Shown one piece after another: positions 27,441-36,470 of a DNA stretch of 64,000 bases. The DNA is from Leptospira koniambonensis (GTDB lineage: Bacteria > Spirochaetota > Leptospiria > Leptospirales > Leptospiraceae). Numbering within the stretch: position 1 is the first letter of the stretch; the number at the start of each line of letters is the position of its first letter. The position numbers and the translations under genes are program-made. A model generated the notes under the pieces. The model saw only the letters and a list, made by a program, of their open reading frames with translations. It was not told the origin of the DNA and ran no database searches. Location: NCBI RefSeq assembly GCF_004769555.1, contig NZ_RQFY01000004.1, forward strand, positions 248,001-312,000, read 5' to 3'.

Positions 27441-27456
27441 AGGATCAAAAAGACTA

Positions 27457-27984
27457 TTAGTCTTGGGAATATTTTCCCTCCGATACTTGTTTTCGCAACT
27501 GTTTTACCCTGTCCTCAAAAGAACCTTCTTCCAAACCGGGTTCATCAAATATAAAACTCCCTAAAAAAGACATCATCTCTTGGTCATGACGAACAGGACG
27601 TCCTTTTTGAAGATCAATAAAAGAAAACTGTGCTCTCAAGACAGCCTTCAAACGATTTCCTTCTTTATCTAAAAGTAAGTATTCGTTATGTATCGTCGCA
27701 GAAGTCAGCTTGATCAAACGAGTCACAATTTTCACCACATCATTCTGTTTGACCGGTTCCAAATATTGAGTCTCCACCTTACTCACTACCCAAGATTTAC
27801 CTGAGCTGGAACCATAATCATAAAAATCAAAATTAGCAGTCTCCCTTAACTGCTCAGAACGAGCTTCCAAAAAGTAGTCCATATACCTTGCGTTATTCAA
27901 ATGACCGAAAGGATCACAATCCTGGAAACGGATCCTTGCAAAACTATGAGGGGAAAGCACCGGTTTATCAATCGTCAATTCCAT
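27457..27984 (-). CDS. Acyl-CoA thioesterase (4HBT hot-dog fold)
   Basis: 175 residues from the ATG at 27984, seven bases after a TTAGGAG ribosome site; an upstream ATG at 28014 lies inside the operator region. The motif FARIRFQDCDPFGHLNNARY carries the catalytic Asp of the YbgC/4-hydroxybenzoyl-CoA thioesterase type. It should hydrolyse an acyl-CoA in the cytoplasm. It is the first gene of an operon with the MarR regulator. Confidence 0.87.
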   Translation of the reverse strand: MELTIDKPVLSPHSFARIRFQDCDPFGHLNNARYMDYFLEARSEQLRETANFDFYDYGSSSGKSWVVSKVETQYLEPVKQNDVVKIVTRLIKLTSATIHNEYLLLDKEGNRLKAVLRAQFSFIDLQKGRPVRHDQEMMSFLGSFIFDEPGLEEGSFEDRVKQLRKQVSEGKYSQD

Positions 27985-28014
27985 ACGAAATCTCCTAAGA
28001 GAAATAATGTGCAT

Positions 28015-28046
28015 TTACATATATGTAATTACACATATGTAATTAC
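28015..28046. promoter_or_regulatory. Tandem 14-bp palindromes, candidate MarR operators
   Basis: A perfect palindrome TTACATATATGTAA (28015-28028) abuts a one-mismatch copy TTACACATATGTAA (28029-28042), then a half site TTAC. They lie 31 bases upstream of the thioesterase start, downstream of a possible TTGACC -35 near 28075. This is the expected place for repression by the MarR protein encoded two genes on. Confidence 0.6.
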
Positions 28047-28100
28047 AGTAGTTGAACTTTACGCAATCTCGGTCAAGACAAAAAAGGGACTTTTCTGATG

Positions 28101-28116
28101 GTGGGAATTCCTACAA
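28101..28116. repeat. Dispersed 16-bp intergenic palindrome, copy 2
   Basis: GTGGGAATTCCTACAA; the reverse strand reads TTGTAGGAATTCCCAC. It lies between the lipoprotein stop and the thioesterase promoter region. Confidence 0.5.
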
Positions 28117-28129
28117 AAGGTCAAAAATC

Positions 28130-29038
28130 TCAGTCTAATTTCGAAGGCAGAAGATCCAATAAGTCAGACCAGCGTTTTTTATCTTCTTTGCTTATCTTAT
28201 TTCTTCTATCGTATCGAATATTATAAATTCCGAATTCTCCTCTGTGTAATTTCGAAACCTGAGAAGAAGGAGATTGTTTACCACAACCCGAATGTTCCCA
28301 AGAATACGAAATTTTCCCAGATTTTTCTGACTCCAGGTTCCAAAGAATATTTGGGCATTCTTTCTTTTTGCCGGACTCCAATAAGGAATAAATTTCAGAA
28401 GGGGAAGAAGCTCTCACTTTATAAACATGAATGGAAAGCATTTCATTCCAGAATAATAAGGACTCGGACTTTGGAACATACTGAAGTAATGCTTGGTCAA
28501 TTCTATCTACATCGGAAACCAGCTTCCAATCTCTTCCGTCCAAACGAATGGACTCTCCTTCCGCTTCCAATGAAAGATCTTTTCTGAATTGTTTTTTGTC
28601 GGACTCATGAATTAAAACTTCTGTTTGTAAATGAGTAACCTGGCCATTATCATTTTTAAATGAGATCTGGATCCACTTACGAGTGGTCCCGATCTTTTGG
28701 ATCCACTCTTTGTTTTTGGGAACTTCTATCTTAAATTTTAAAAGAATGGGTCCTGCTGGAATTGACTTTTCATGTTGAAACAAGGAAACATCAGAAGAGT
28801 TTTCATTTAGCTCAACTCCTTCGAAGCCTATTAAAAATTGATTTTTTACAGTTCCTTTTATGAAGATATCTATCTTCCTCGGTTCCGTTTTATAAAAGAT
28901 CTTCTCTATCCTGAACCAATCGTTTTCGGTTTTTTTCTTGCGGACCATTTCCGGAAAACAAGAAGCAAATAGAAATATGCAAAAAAGTGAAATTAATAAT
29001 TTAGAATAAGATTTCGTGAAAGAAAAACAAAAGTTCAA
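28130..29038 (-). CDS. Lipoprotein of unknown function
   Basis: 302 residues if translation starts at the TTG at 29038, which overlaps the upstream stop as TTGA. This gives a normal signal (MNFCFSFTKSYSKLLISLFC) and a lipobox FLFASC. Starting at the ATG at 29113 would overlap the neighbour by 79 bases and bury the signal. The mature protein is mixed alpha/beta with two or three cysteines near the end. No family is recognised. It is coupled to the membrane protein gene upstream. Confidence 0.7.
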   Translation of the reverse strand: MNFCFSFTKSYSKLLISLFCIFLFASCFPEMVRKKKTENDWFRIEKIFYKTEPRKIDIFIKGTVKNQFLIGFEGVELNENSSDVSLFQHEKSIPAGPILLKFKIEVPKNKEWIQKIGTTRKWIQISFKNDNGQVTHLQTEVLIHESDKKQFRKDLSLEAEGESIRLDGRDWKLVSDVDRIDQALLQYVPKSESLLFWNEMLSIHVYKVRASSPSEIYSLLESGKKKECPNILWNLESEKSGKISYSWEHSGCGKQSPSSQVSKLHRGEFGIYNIRYDRRNKISKEDKKRWSDLLDLLPSKLD

Positions 29039-29733
29039 CTTACAACAAACCTTCTTCGAATAGAAACAAGATGAGCAAATAGAACAGAAGGAACTATAAA
29101 GGAAGGCAACCATACATATGGAAATTGGAGCACTGCAATATTTGGCCTTTCAAAAGATAATTTTTGGAAAGGCCCAGGCGCAGATAAGATCCCCAAGATC
29201 ACTATATTCAATAAAAATAAAAGGCCTGCTATATTCCAAAACAAAATCCAGTTTTTAGAAGATGTTGGCTTATTCAAAATAAAATAAACAGCGATTGGAG
29301 CTGTTAAACCAATCAGAATGTCAAAATTCCAACCAGCAAATGTCATACTGATCGGGACCAAACCATACATTGCTAGCCAATACAAAACAAGTTCTACTGG
29401 GATCCTTGCCAAATGTAAGTAAGTTAAATTTTCTCCAGGGATCTGATCCATCCAAGCTCTACTCGAAGGAAAAATAAAAAGTAAAATTAAGAACAAGATC
29501 GGCGGGACCACCATGCACAAAAATCTAGGAGGAAAAGAGTCGCTGACCAGATAAAATCCAATTCCACTTAATATCCCTTGTAACACAAGCCAAGCTGCTA
29601 AAGCCAAAAGGATCAAAGAAGAACCGATCCAATTTTTTCTAGAGCCAAGTACAAGTGAGAAAAAATATCCTAAGATAGCAAATACCGTAGAACCGAAAAC
29701 TATTGGAACAAGTGGTGGAAGATGGGCCGACAT
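29035..29733 (-). CDS. Multi-pass membrane protein of unknown function
   Basis: 232 residues with about seven hydrophobic helices and short loops. I see no transporter signature or catalytic motif. The TTGA overlap with the lipoprotein gene suggests the two products are made in fixed ratio and may work together at the envelope. Confidence 0.72.
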   Translation of the reverse strand: MSAHLPPLVPIVFGSTVFAILGYFFSLVLGSRKNWIGSSLILLALAAWLVLQGILSGIGFYLVSDSFPPRFLCMVVPPILFLILLFIFPSSRAWMDQIPGENLTYLHLARIPVELVLYWLAMYGLVPISMTFAGWNFDILIGLTAPIAVYFILNKPTSSKNWILFWNIAGLLFLLNIVILGILSAPGPFQKLSFERPNIAVLQFPYVWLPSFIVPSVLFAHLVSIRRRFVVS

Positions 29734-29844
29734 ACTATCTCAAAATGAGGCCCAAATCATTGGAATTTCAGAAAATAAGGCAATCATTTTCCGTGAAATT
29801 CTGGCCAATTCTTTCTTCTCCTTTTTCGCCTAAGCACCGTATTT

Positions 29845-29860
29845 TGTTGGAATTCCCACA
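29845..29860. repeat. Dispersed 16-bp intergenic palindrome, copy 3
   Basis: TGTTGGAATTCCCACA, between the divergent membrane-protein and LysM genes. It may overlap the -35 region of a promoter whose -10 is TAATAC near 29873. Confidence 0.5.
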
Positions 29861-29906
29861 AGATTCCCCTCTAATACTAGGTCAGAACTAGTTTCCAGGA
29901 TAAGTC

Positions 29907-30806
29907 ATGGCTTCTCAAAATTTCTCTTTTTTGATCTCTCGATCTAAACTGTTTCAGTTTTTTGCAATCCTTCTCATTTCCGTTTCTTTAATCGGTCTTC
30001 TTGCAGAACCCAAAAAAGGAGTTCATGAAGACGTTTTCGAATATAAGGTAAAGAAGAACGATACCTTATCCAAGATCGCAAAGGAATTCCTACAAGATCC
30101 AAGAAACTGGAAAGAATTATTAAAATATAATGAAATTCCAAACCCTTCTTTGATTAGAGAAGGCACTACTCTTTTTATTCCAGGCTTTTTAAGAAAAGAT
30201 ACAATCTCTGCAACAGGAGAAATTATAAAACCGAATGCAGGTCCTGTAGCAGTTGCTGACTTCCAAAGAGGACAGGTTCAGTTTTCTAGAGATTTTACTC
30301 CAACTGGACTTCCTGCAAGTTGGTCCAAACTTTCCAAAGACCAATTATTGAACATGGATGATTGGGTCCAAACAGGACAAAGCTCTTCTTCTAAAATTAT
30401 ATTCACCAAGAACGGAACAGTCATAGAGTTAAGAGAAAAAACCTTAACCAAGATCGTAAAAACAACTCCAGAATCCATTTCAGAATTCAAGCTGAATAAA
30501 GACGGAGGAATTCTAGAACTTAAATCAGGATATCTAGAAGCCAAGGTCCCTCCTAAAAAAGCCGGAGATGATACTCGCAAATTTACTGTTATAACTCCCA
30601 CAGCGGTGGTAGGAGTAAGGGGAACTGAATTATATGTAAGTGCTCCAGATCCTGAAAATACTACAGTGGGATGTTACAAAGGAGAATTAGAAGTCTCCGC
30701 AGAAGGAAAAACAGTAGCAGTCCCTGCAGGATTCGGAACTACTGTGGTAAAAGGACAAGCTCCTTCTAAACCGGAAAAACTTCCCGAAAAGGTTGAGTTA
30801 GAGTGA
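29907..30806 (+). CDS. LysM and FecR-domain periplasmic protein
   Basis: 299 residues. An N-terminal signal/anchor (about 14-33) precedes a LysM domain (YKVKKNDTLSKIAKEFL through TTLFIPG, about 46-93) that should bind peptidoglycan. A FecR domain follows (about 110-270; ITPTAVVGVRGTELYV). Such proteins are common in Leptospira envelopes; the exact role is unknown. An AGGA ribosome site precedes the ATG. The stop overlaps the next gene's GTG (GTGA), so both are co-translated. Confidence 0.85.
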   Translation: MASQNFSFLISRSKLFQFFAILLISVSLIGLLAEPKKGVHEDVFEYKVKKNDTLSKIAKEFLQDPRNWKELLKYNEIPNPSLIREGTTLFIPGFLRKDTISATGEIIKPNAGPVAVADFQRGQVQFSRDFTPTGLPASWSKLSKDQLLNMDDWVQTGQSSSSKIIFTKNGTVIELREKTLTKIVKTTPESISEFKLNKDGGILELKSGYLEAKVPPKKAGDDTRKFTVITPTAVVGVRGTELYVSAPDPENTTVGCYKGELEVSAEGKTVAVPAGFGTTVVKGQAPSKPEKLPEKVELE

Positions 30807-32038
30807 GAATTCTAGATCGGAATATTATAAAATATAAATTTTCATTTTTATTATCTTTCCTTCTTCTTTCGGGAGAAGTATTTTCTGAACAACAAAGAGT
30901 AAGCCTTCGCTGGAAACCCAGCCAAGGCGCAGAATATTATCTGATCGAACTTTCAGAAGATAGAGAATTTTTAAGAATACACCATTTTTATAAGACCAAA
31001 AACTTCCGTTATGAATTCAACTCACAAGATTCTAAATACTATGTTCGTGTAGTCGGGATCAATGTGGATGGAGGAAGAGGAGTTTCTTCCCCCATAATTT
31101 CTTTGGCGGATAAATTTGCTGCCGCGCCTAAGGTAAAAGTAGAAAGACCTTCTACAGTTGTTGCTTCTTCGGAAGAATTGCGGATCTCACTGGGTGATCC
31201 TAAAACCAGCGGACCTTCTACCAATTCGCCCGGATCTCCAAATTCTCAAAAACAAGTTCCAGTCTCCACATATTATAGAGTGAATGGAGGAGAATGGCAG
31301 AGATATGATGGTTCAATTTCTCTTTCTCAAGAAGGCTGGAATGAGGTAGAATTTTATTCTGAAGATATATTAGGAAATAAAGAAACTCCTAAAAAAACAA
31401 AGTATCTCAAAGACACAACTGCACCCCAAGTACGTTTGATTGGAGAGAAGAAGGGACAATCAGGACTCATAGAGATCAAATCCGGAGCAGAACTTACATT
31501 ACAAGTTACTGAAGAAGGTTCCGGAATGGAAGAGATTACGATCAATCTTGCCGCCAGAGATGGAAGTGGAGCAGAAGTGAATTTAACTTTATCTGGAGAA
31601 GAAGCAAAGAAGCCGATCAAAATTTCTTCCTCAGGTATAGACGGGCTTTCTATTCTTCGTTGGGAAGCAAATGATAAGGCAGGGAATTATATCCAATCAG
31701 AGATCCCATTATTAATCGATGCAAAACATCCAGCCTGTGTATTCGCGCCTACAGAAGGTAAACTCAGAGAAGATGGGATCTATTATCTAAAAGAAAACGG
31801 ACTCATAACAATTCGATGTGAAGATCCAGGCACAGGATCGGGACTTTCTAAATTAGAATATAAGATTGGCAATGGCTCTATTCAATCTTATCAAAATCCG
31901 ATTGGATTCAATACTGGAATTCACACTGTAACGGTTTATACTTCGGACAGAGTTGGAAATCAGGCAGAGTTCAAGATCAAAGTGAACGCGATAAAACCGG
32001 ATTGGCAAAAGACCGGGTCCGAACTCCAAGAAAAATAG
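30803..32038 (+). CDS. Periplasmic/surface protein with OmpL47-type repeats
   Basis: 411 residues with a GTG start coupled to the LysM gene. A signal peptide (about 1-28) precedes a fibronectin III-like domain (VSLRWKPSQGAEYYLIELSED). OmpL47-type beta repeats follow: YYRVNGGEWQRYDGSISLS with ILGNKETPKK, and later LEYKIGNGSIQSYQNPI with DRVGNQAEFKI. OmpL47 was described as a Leptospira surface protein. Binding partners are unknown; co-expression with a LysM protein suggests a place in the wall or envelope. Confidence 0.8.
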   Translation: MRILDRNIIKYKFSFLLSFLLLSGEVFSEQQRVSLRWKPSQGAEYYLIELSEDREFLRIHHFYKTKNFRYEFNSQDSKYYVRVVGINVDGGRGVSSPIISLADKFAAAPKVKVERPSTVVASSEELRISLGDPKTSGPSTNSPGSPNSQKQVPVSTYYRVNGGEWQRYDGSISLSQEGWNEVEFYSEDILGNKETPKKTKYLKDTTAPQVRLIGEKKGQSGLIEIKSGAELTLQVTEEGSGMEEITINLAARDGSGAEVNLTLSGEEAKKPIKISSSGIDGLSILRWEANDKAGNYIQSEIPLLIDAKHPACVFAPTEGKLREDGIYYLKENGLITIRCEDPGTGSGLSKLEYKIGNGSIQSYQNPIGFNTGIHTVTVYTSDRVGNQAEFKIKVNAIKPDWQKTGSELQEK

Positions 32039-32091
32039 TTTATTAAATTATTATAATAGTCCGTATTGCGGGCTACGAAAAAGGAAAGAAG

Positions 32092-32122
32092 AAGGGACCC
32101 GTATTTTCAACGGATCCCTTTT
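32092..32122 (-). terminator. Hairpin terminator between convergent OmpL47-type genes
   Basis: 11-bp arms AAGGGACCCGT and ACGGATCCCTT pair with one mismatch around a 7-base loop. The tail is T-rich in the minus direction (read CTTCTTTCCTTTTTC) and short on the plus side, so it probably serves the minus-strand gene best and may serve both. Confidence 0.6.
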
Positions 32123-32130
32123 GGCGATTT

Positions 32131-33171
32131 CTAATTTTCTGTGCTTGGTGAAGCGGAAGAAGAATTTGCAGGTTTAGAAGCTGGAGCAGGAGTGCTCGGC
32201 TTATTATCCACTTTCTGGATCTTAGTTTCAGGAGGAGTAGTATCTACTATAAAAGCGATCTTCTTAACTTCGCTTTCATTTCCTACTGAATCCACCGACT
32301 TAGCTTCAATCGTGTGATTTCCTTGTGCTTCTACAGAAACTGGATCAGCATATGATTTCCATTCCCCTGAATCCAATTTATAAAAGATCTGTTTAATTCC
32401 AGATAATGTATCAGAAGCCTTGATAGTGAATGCATTTCCACTTTTTACGAAAATTTTATCTTTCACAGTTACAAGTGCTGATCCAAAAAGTTCAACCAAA
32501 GGTTTCTCTTGGTCAACAGTTACTGCTAAAACCGAATCTGTAGAAGTATTTCCAGACTTATCAGTTGCAGAAAACTTAATGGTGTTTACCCCGGCTTTTT
32601 CCAACTGGATTGGTTTGCCGTCATAGACTTTTGGCTCTGAACCATTGATTGAAATTTTGATATCTTGAACACCGGCCAGGTTATCTTGAGCAGTGATGGA
32701 ATAAGTCAAAGTCTTAGTTGCATAGTTCGTATTTTCATGAACTATAAGTGCTGCACTCGGAGTGATCTTGGTAGAAGGAGGAGTATTATCCACAAGAACG
32801 TTAAAATGTTTTTCTGGTTCTTTATTTCCTGCTTTATCCACAGCTCTGTAAGTGATCTTAGTCAGACCTTCTCTCACTAATGTGATAGAAGAAACATATT
32901 TAGTGTAATCTCCAGATCCGATCTTATATTCAATATAATCAACAGTAGAACCTTCGTCCTTGGAGTTGAACTCGAAAGAAGATTGAGAATTAATAAATAG
33001 ATCCGGTTTTTCTCCGGTAGATGATTCTCTTTCTGTTCCTGAAGGTTTAGTAGTTTCCGCCTTAGGTGTGGTGGACTTCGGAGGAGTAGTCGTGCCTGGC
33101 GAACTTTGAGCGAAAATAGCGCTGGAGACTAGCATACTTGCTAGAAGGACCCATAAGGGATTGCGATTCAT
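32131..33171 (-). CDS. OmpL47-type repeat protein
   Basis: 346 residues from the ATG at 33171, which follows a GGAG ribosome site; an upstream ATG adds 18 residues that spoil the signal peptide. Signal peptide to about residue 22, then a Thr/Pro/Lys linker, then three OmpL47-type beta modules (IEYKIGSGDYTKYVSSITL, then SINGSEPKVYDGKPIQL, then IFYKLDSGEWKSYADPVSV), each ended by a conserved GN motif. A Pro/Ala/Ser tail closes the protein. It shares modules with the convergent neighbour. Predicted outer-membrane or periplasmic. Confidence 0.83.
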   Translation of the reverse strand: MNRNPLWVLLASMLVSSAIFAQSSPGTTTPPKSTTPKAETTKPSGTERESSTGEKPDLFINSQSSFEFNSKDEGSTVDYIEYKIGSGDYTKYVSSITLVREGLTKITYRAVDKAGNKEPEKHFNVLVDNTPPSTKITPSAALIVHENTNYATKTLTYSITAQDNLAGVQDIKISINGSEPKVYDGKPIQLEKAGVNTIKFSATDKSGNTSTDSVLAVTVDQEKPLVELFGSALVTVKDKIFVKSGNAFTIKASDTLSGIKQIFYKLDSGEWKSYADPVSVEAQGNHTIEAKSVDSVGNESEVKKIAFIVDTTPPETKIQKVDNKPSTPAPASKPANSSSASPSTEN

Positions 33172-33300
33172 TCTTTTCTCCAATGGAAAATTAGTGTTAT
33201 CACTGTTTGACGACAAAAAATACACAGAATCTTCTCATTCTACATGAGAAATTTAAAAAATTCAGGCTAAATTTCGTCGCCTTGTGAGGAGAAAAAATTT

Positions 33301-33783
33301 CTATTTTTTTTCCTTTTTGGAGAAGGACCCAGACTTCCAAAATTTATAAACAGGCAAAAAACTGCCTAAAACAGGCAATAACATCAATATAGCATAGCTT
33401 CTGGAAAACAAACTTGCAGCCCCATTTTGGACCACATTCGTAGTGTCATACAAAGTCAGATCAGAATCGATCACTACACATAAATCGTAATTTTGTAATG
33501 TAGAATATACAAAATAAACAGGGATATAAGCGATATAAAAATACAAACAGACCAAGAATGGAAAGGTTACAATCGCCTGTCCTACCAAACCTCCAGAAGG
33601 GATCCCAAACCATATTAGAAAAAGGCAAAATATAGAAACTATAAAAGAAACTTGGGTGAATAATAGAAAAATACTATCATCACCTTGGATACAGGTTCCC
33701 GATTCTGCAAAAATGATGCATAACGGAACGAGTAAGAACAGAAGGTCCCCAAACCAAAATAGGATTTTCTTGAGTATATTCAT
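33301..33783 (-). CDS. Membrane protein of unknown function
   Basis: 160 residues with four hydrophobic helices and a small loop containing three cysteines. No family is recognised. It stands alone between the OmpL47-type gene and the nitroreductase gene. Confidence 0.6.
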   Translation of the reverse strand: MNILKKILFWFGDLLFLLVPLCIIFAESGTCIQGDDSIFLLFTQVSFIVSIFCLFLIWFGIPSGGLVGQAIVTFPFLVCLYFYIAYIPVYFVYSTLQNYDLCVVIDSDLTLYDTTNVVQNGAASLFSRSYAILMLLPVLGSFLPVYKFWKSGSFSKKEKK

Positions 33784-33885
33784 TTATTTCGACAAAAATT
33801 CCTTTAGAGTGATCGCGTTATTATATTCCAAATTTTTAGATGAATACAAAAAGGTGATCACTTTTTTATCCGAGGAAACTTTTAA

Positions 33886-35061
33886 TCATAAAATGAATTC
33901 TTTTGGATCTCTTCTCGGACTATAAAAATGATAATCACTTTTGCCCAAACGAACTAACATCTGGATCTTTTCCCCAGGTTTTAAAGAAGATTCAAATTCA
34001 TTTCTAATAAGATCCATTTCGGGATATTCTTGCAATATCTGGCTCATTGGATGAAGAGAAAATCCATTTTTAGTGGAGGCCAAATGTAAACGAAGATAAT
34101 CTCTTCCTGCTTGGACCCAATCAATGATCTCGTTATGATCCGTTTTCAGAAAAATAAATCCCTTAGAACTTTCTACCATCGAAGCAAACATATCCATTCC
34201 TGCTTTTTTATTTTCAGGTGAATGCCAGCTTTCTGTTCCATGTTTTAAGAAAAAATTTCGAGCGAAATAATATTTCAAACCGGAAGCTCCGTTTGCTCTT
34301 AAAGAAATACCATCCTTAAATTTTCCTATCTCTTCATCATTATAACGAAACCAAATCCTAGATTCTTCGTAGGTTCTATATGTATCTGTTTCCATTTGCA
34401 TCGCAGCGATTAATTGTTTGCTCAATTTTTCTGAACCGGCTTTAGGAACAAATTTTAATTCCGAATACAGAACTGCAGATTCTTTACGGATCTTCTCAAA
34501 ATCTTCCTGAGTTAGCTCTTCTCCTTCATATACACTTCTTCTAGTTACTCGTTCTGAAATAAATTCGGATAAAGGATTTCGGATAAGATCTTCCTGCTTA
34601 TTTAAAACAATTTTAGCGATCGGTTTTTTGCCGATATCTGCAATTGTATATTTTCCTTCTGGAAAAAGAGAAACTTCTGCAGAATATCCAAGCACTTGAG
34701 TTCCTAAGCTTAAGTTTTCAAGAAAAGTACCTTGGCCGATATGGATCTGTCGAAAGGTAGGATCTGTATCTTTTAATAAACGTTTCTCATCCACATATAA
34801 AAGTGCAGAATGATCATTGATAATTTTAAATTTCCAAGGTTGGACATTATGTGGATTAGGAGCAGTGATCCCAATACGAATTGCCTTTAAGATCGGAGAT
34901 AGATTTTCAGAAAGGAATTCGGGATCGAAAGGATTTTTTCTTTCATAATCATATCTCCCCTCGGAAGAACTTTTACAATATTGTAAAACTTGAGAAGTTG
35001 AAAGAATTACACCGAAACTAATACCGTATTTTAAAAATGTTTTTCGACTGATTGAAACCAT
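33886..35061 (-). CDS. Acg-family FMN nitroreductase-like protein
   Basis: 391 residues. An N-terminal sequence with the start of a Tat-like signal (SRKTFLKYGISFGVI) and a Cys near 29 suggests export. The nitroreductase fold shows APNPHNVQPWKFKI and the C-terminal SPRRDPKEFI, both typical of the Acg group. In mycobacteria Acg is thought to sequester FMN rather than reduce nitro compounds. Whether this one is catalytic is unknown. No ribosome site is obvious. Confidence 0.8.
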   Translation of the reverse strand: MVSISRKTFLKYGISFGVILSTSQVLQYCKSSSEGRYDYERKNPFDPEFLSENLSPILKAIRIGITAPNPHNVQPWKFKIINDHSALLYVDEKRLLKDTDPTFRQIHIGQGTFLENLSLGTQVLGYSAEVSLFPEGKYTIADIGKKPIAKIVLNKQEDLIRNPLSEFISERVTRRSVYEGEELTQEDFEKIRKESAVLYSELKFVPKAGSEKLSKQLIAAMQMETDTYRTYEESRIWFRYNDEEIGKFKDGISLRANGASGLKYYFARNFFLKHGTESWHSPENKKAGMDMFASMVESSKGFIFLKTDHNEIIDWVQAGRDYLRLHLASTKNGFSLHPMSQILQEYPEMDLIRNEFESSLKPGEKIQMLVRLGKSDYHFYSPRRDPKEFIL

Positions 35062-35112
35062 GGCCGAAAAACCTAAGGGAAATTAAATCCTAGTCAATCT
35101 AATTCGAAGGAA

Positions 35113-35574
35113 TTATTCCCAATAATTTATCATCAATTCTTTGGACCAATCCGGTTGAGAAATCCCAGACATAGGTAGGAATTCCCTCATTACAGGTTTA
35201 ATATCCACAACAGGAGTTCCATCAATTGCATCCAAATATTTCACCAAAAGTTTTTTGCCGTCCCTTCTTAGGAGTTCTACAATTGTAGAGCCTATATGAT
35301 TCGGCCGATTTTTCTTTCTTTGAGAAAAGATCCCAACCTTAGGCCATCTTTTGTTTTCTCTTGGATGCTCACTTCCCAGCACGGGTTCAGATCCGACAGC
35401 TTTATGAAAAATATAGATGATCTCCAAATGAGAGAATGTGTCGATCCCATCTAAAGACTCAGCTGGAATATTATCTTCTAACTCTATTTCGGAAACAATT
35501 TCCGCCCAGTAATCATCTTGGATCTCTGATCTTGAATTTGAGACCTTTGCGATCGGCCGAATCGTAAATTCCAT
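35113..35574 (-). CDS. trmO: tRNA (adenine-N6)-methyltransferase TrmO
   Basis: 153 residues from the ATG at 35574, downstream of an AGAGG ribosome site; an ATG five codons earlier is possible. The TrmO/YaeB (UPF0066) beta-barrel shows RPIAKVSNS, HLEIIYIFHKA, HPRENKRWPKVGIFSQRKKNRPNHIGST in parts, and YLDAIDGTPVVDIKP. The enzyme methylates t6A37 in tRNA-Thr with S-adenosylmethionine. The C-terminal extension present in E. coli TrmO is missing here, as in shorter family members. Confidence 0.88.
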   Translation of the reverse strand: MEFTIRPIAKVSNSRSEIQDDYWAEIVSEIELEDNIPAESLDGIDTFSHLEIIYIFHKAVGSEPVLGSEHPRENKRWPKVGIFSQRKKNRPNHIGSTIVELLRRDGKKLLVKYLDAIDGTPVVDIKPVMREFLPMSGISQPDWSKELMINYWE

Positions 35575-35713
35575 AAAAGCCTCTTCCATCCTAAAAGATA
35601 ATTTAGGAGACGAATTAAAATGTTCTTAGGCAAGAAATTAATAAGCGAAGTGATTTAAAATATGTGAGAAATGCAGAAACCGACCGGTAACATCGGCTCC
35701 GCGTTAGGTAGGC

Positions 35714-36433
35714 TTAGTTTTCGGCTTCAGGTTTTGCGTTTAAAAAATCCTTTAGTCGGTCTATATGGTCCTCATTCAACTGAAACGTCAATGGATAAGA
35801 GCCCATATATAAACGGATCTTCAGCGGTTTCCCTTGCAAGATATCTTGTTCGTCTTCATTTCTGAATAAGAACATTCCAGTTTGTTCCTTACTACTATAA
35901 GTACGGACAGAAGTTTTTGTTTGGGTATTGGCTGCTCCCGTATTAGAAGGAGGTTTCGAATAATCAACAAATCCTCCACTTGAGTTGGTAGGAACATTAG
36001 TATTAGCAGCACCAGTATTCAAATTGGGCGTGGTAGTCACAGTAGTAGTACTAACAGAAGTATTTGTAATCATCTGATTATTCGTATTTCCTACGATGAG
36101 CGGGACGATCCTATCTCCAATCTTTAAGAAACCCGATTTTTCGATCGGAGCATCTGACCCAGATCCATGATATGAATATCTGATAGAAGAGGAAATAGTC
36201 GTTTTGTCGGCCTTGATCTCTCGAGTAAAATCAAAGTAAAAAGGATGTTTTATGGAAGTTTCGTCCCCGTAAATATCCAACATAGATTCGTTGGATTCAA
36301 TCATCAATCTCATCCTAATGATATGCGTATTCTTAAAATCATCCTTTATGATACGAATATTTCCGAAGCTCTGACACCCCGAAACGAATAGAACCAAAAT
36401 CGAAAAGCCAGTTAGTATTAAAATTCGAAACAA
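35714..36433 (-). CDS. Tandem lipoprotein paralogue A
   Basis: 239 residues, starting with TTG six bases after GGAG. Lipobox VSGC at Cys20. A conserved head (IRIIKDDFKNTHIIRM), a DFTREI block and a GFLKIGDRIVPLIVGN block are followed by a Thr/Asn-rich low-complexity linker (about 125-175). A conserved tail closes it (KEQTGMFLFRNEDEQ, IRLYMGSYPLTF, then LKDFLNAKPE). It is the last of three tandem homologues. The family is not one I can name; function unknown. Confidence 0.82.
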   Translation of the reverse strand: MFRILILTGFSILVLFVSGCQSFGNIRIIKDDFKNTHIIRMRLMIESNESMLDIYGDETSIKHPFYFDFTREIKADKTTISSSIRYSYHGSGSDAPIEKSGFLKIGDRIVPLIVGNTNNQMITNTSVSTTTVTTTPNLNTGAANTNVPTNSSGGFVDYSKPPSNTGAANTQTKTSVRTYSSKEQTGMFLFRNEDEQDILQGKPLKIRLYMGSYPLTFQLNEDHIDRLKDFLNAKPEAEN

Positions 36434-36470
36434 GTTGATTCTCCAGTATATATATAAAACGAAATAACAG

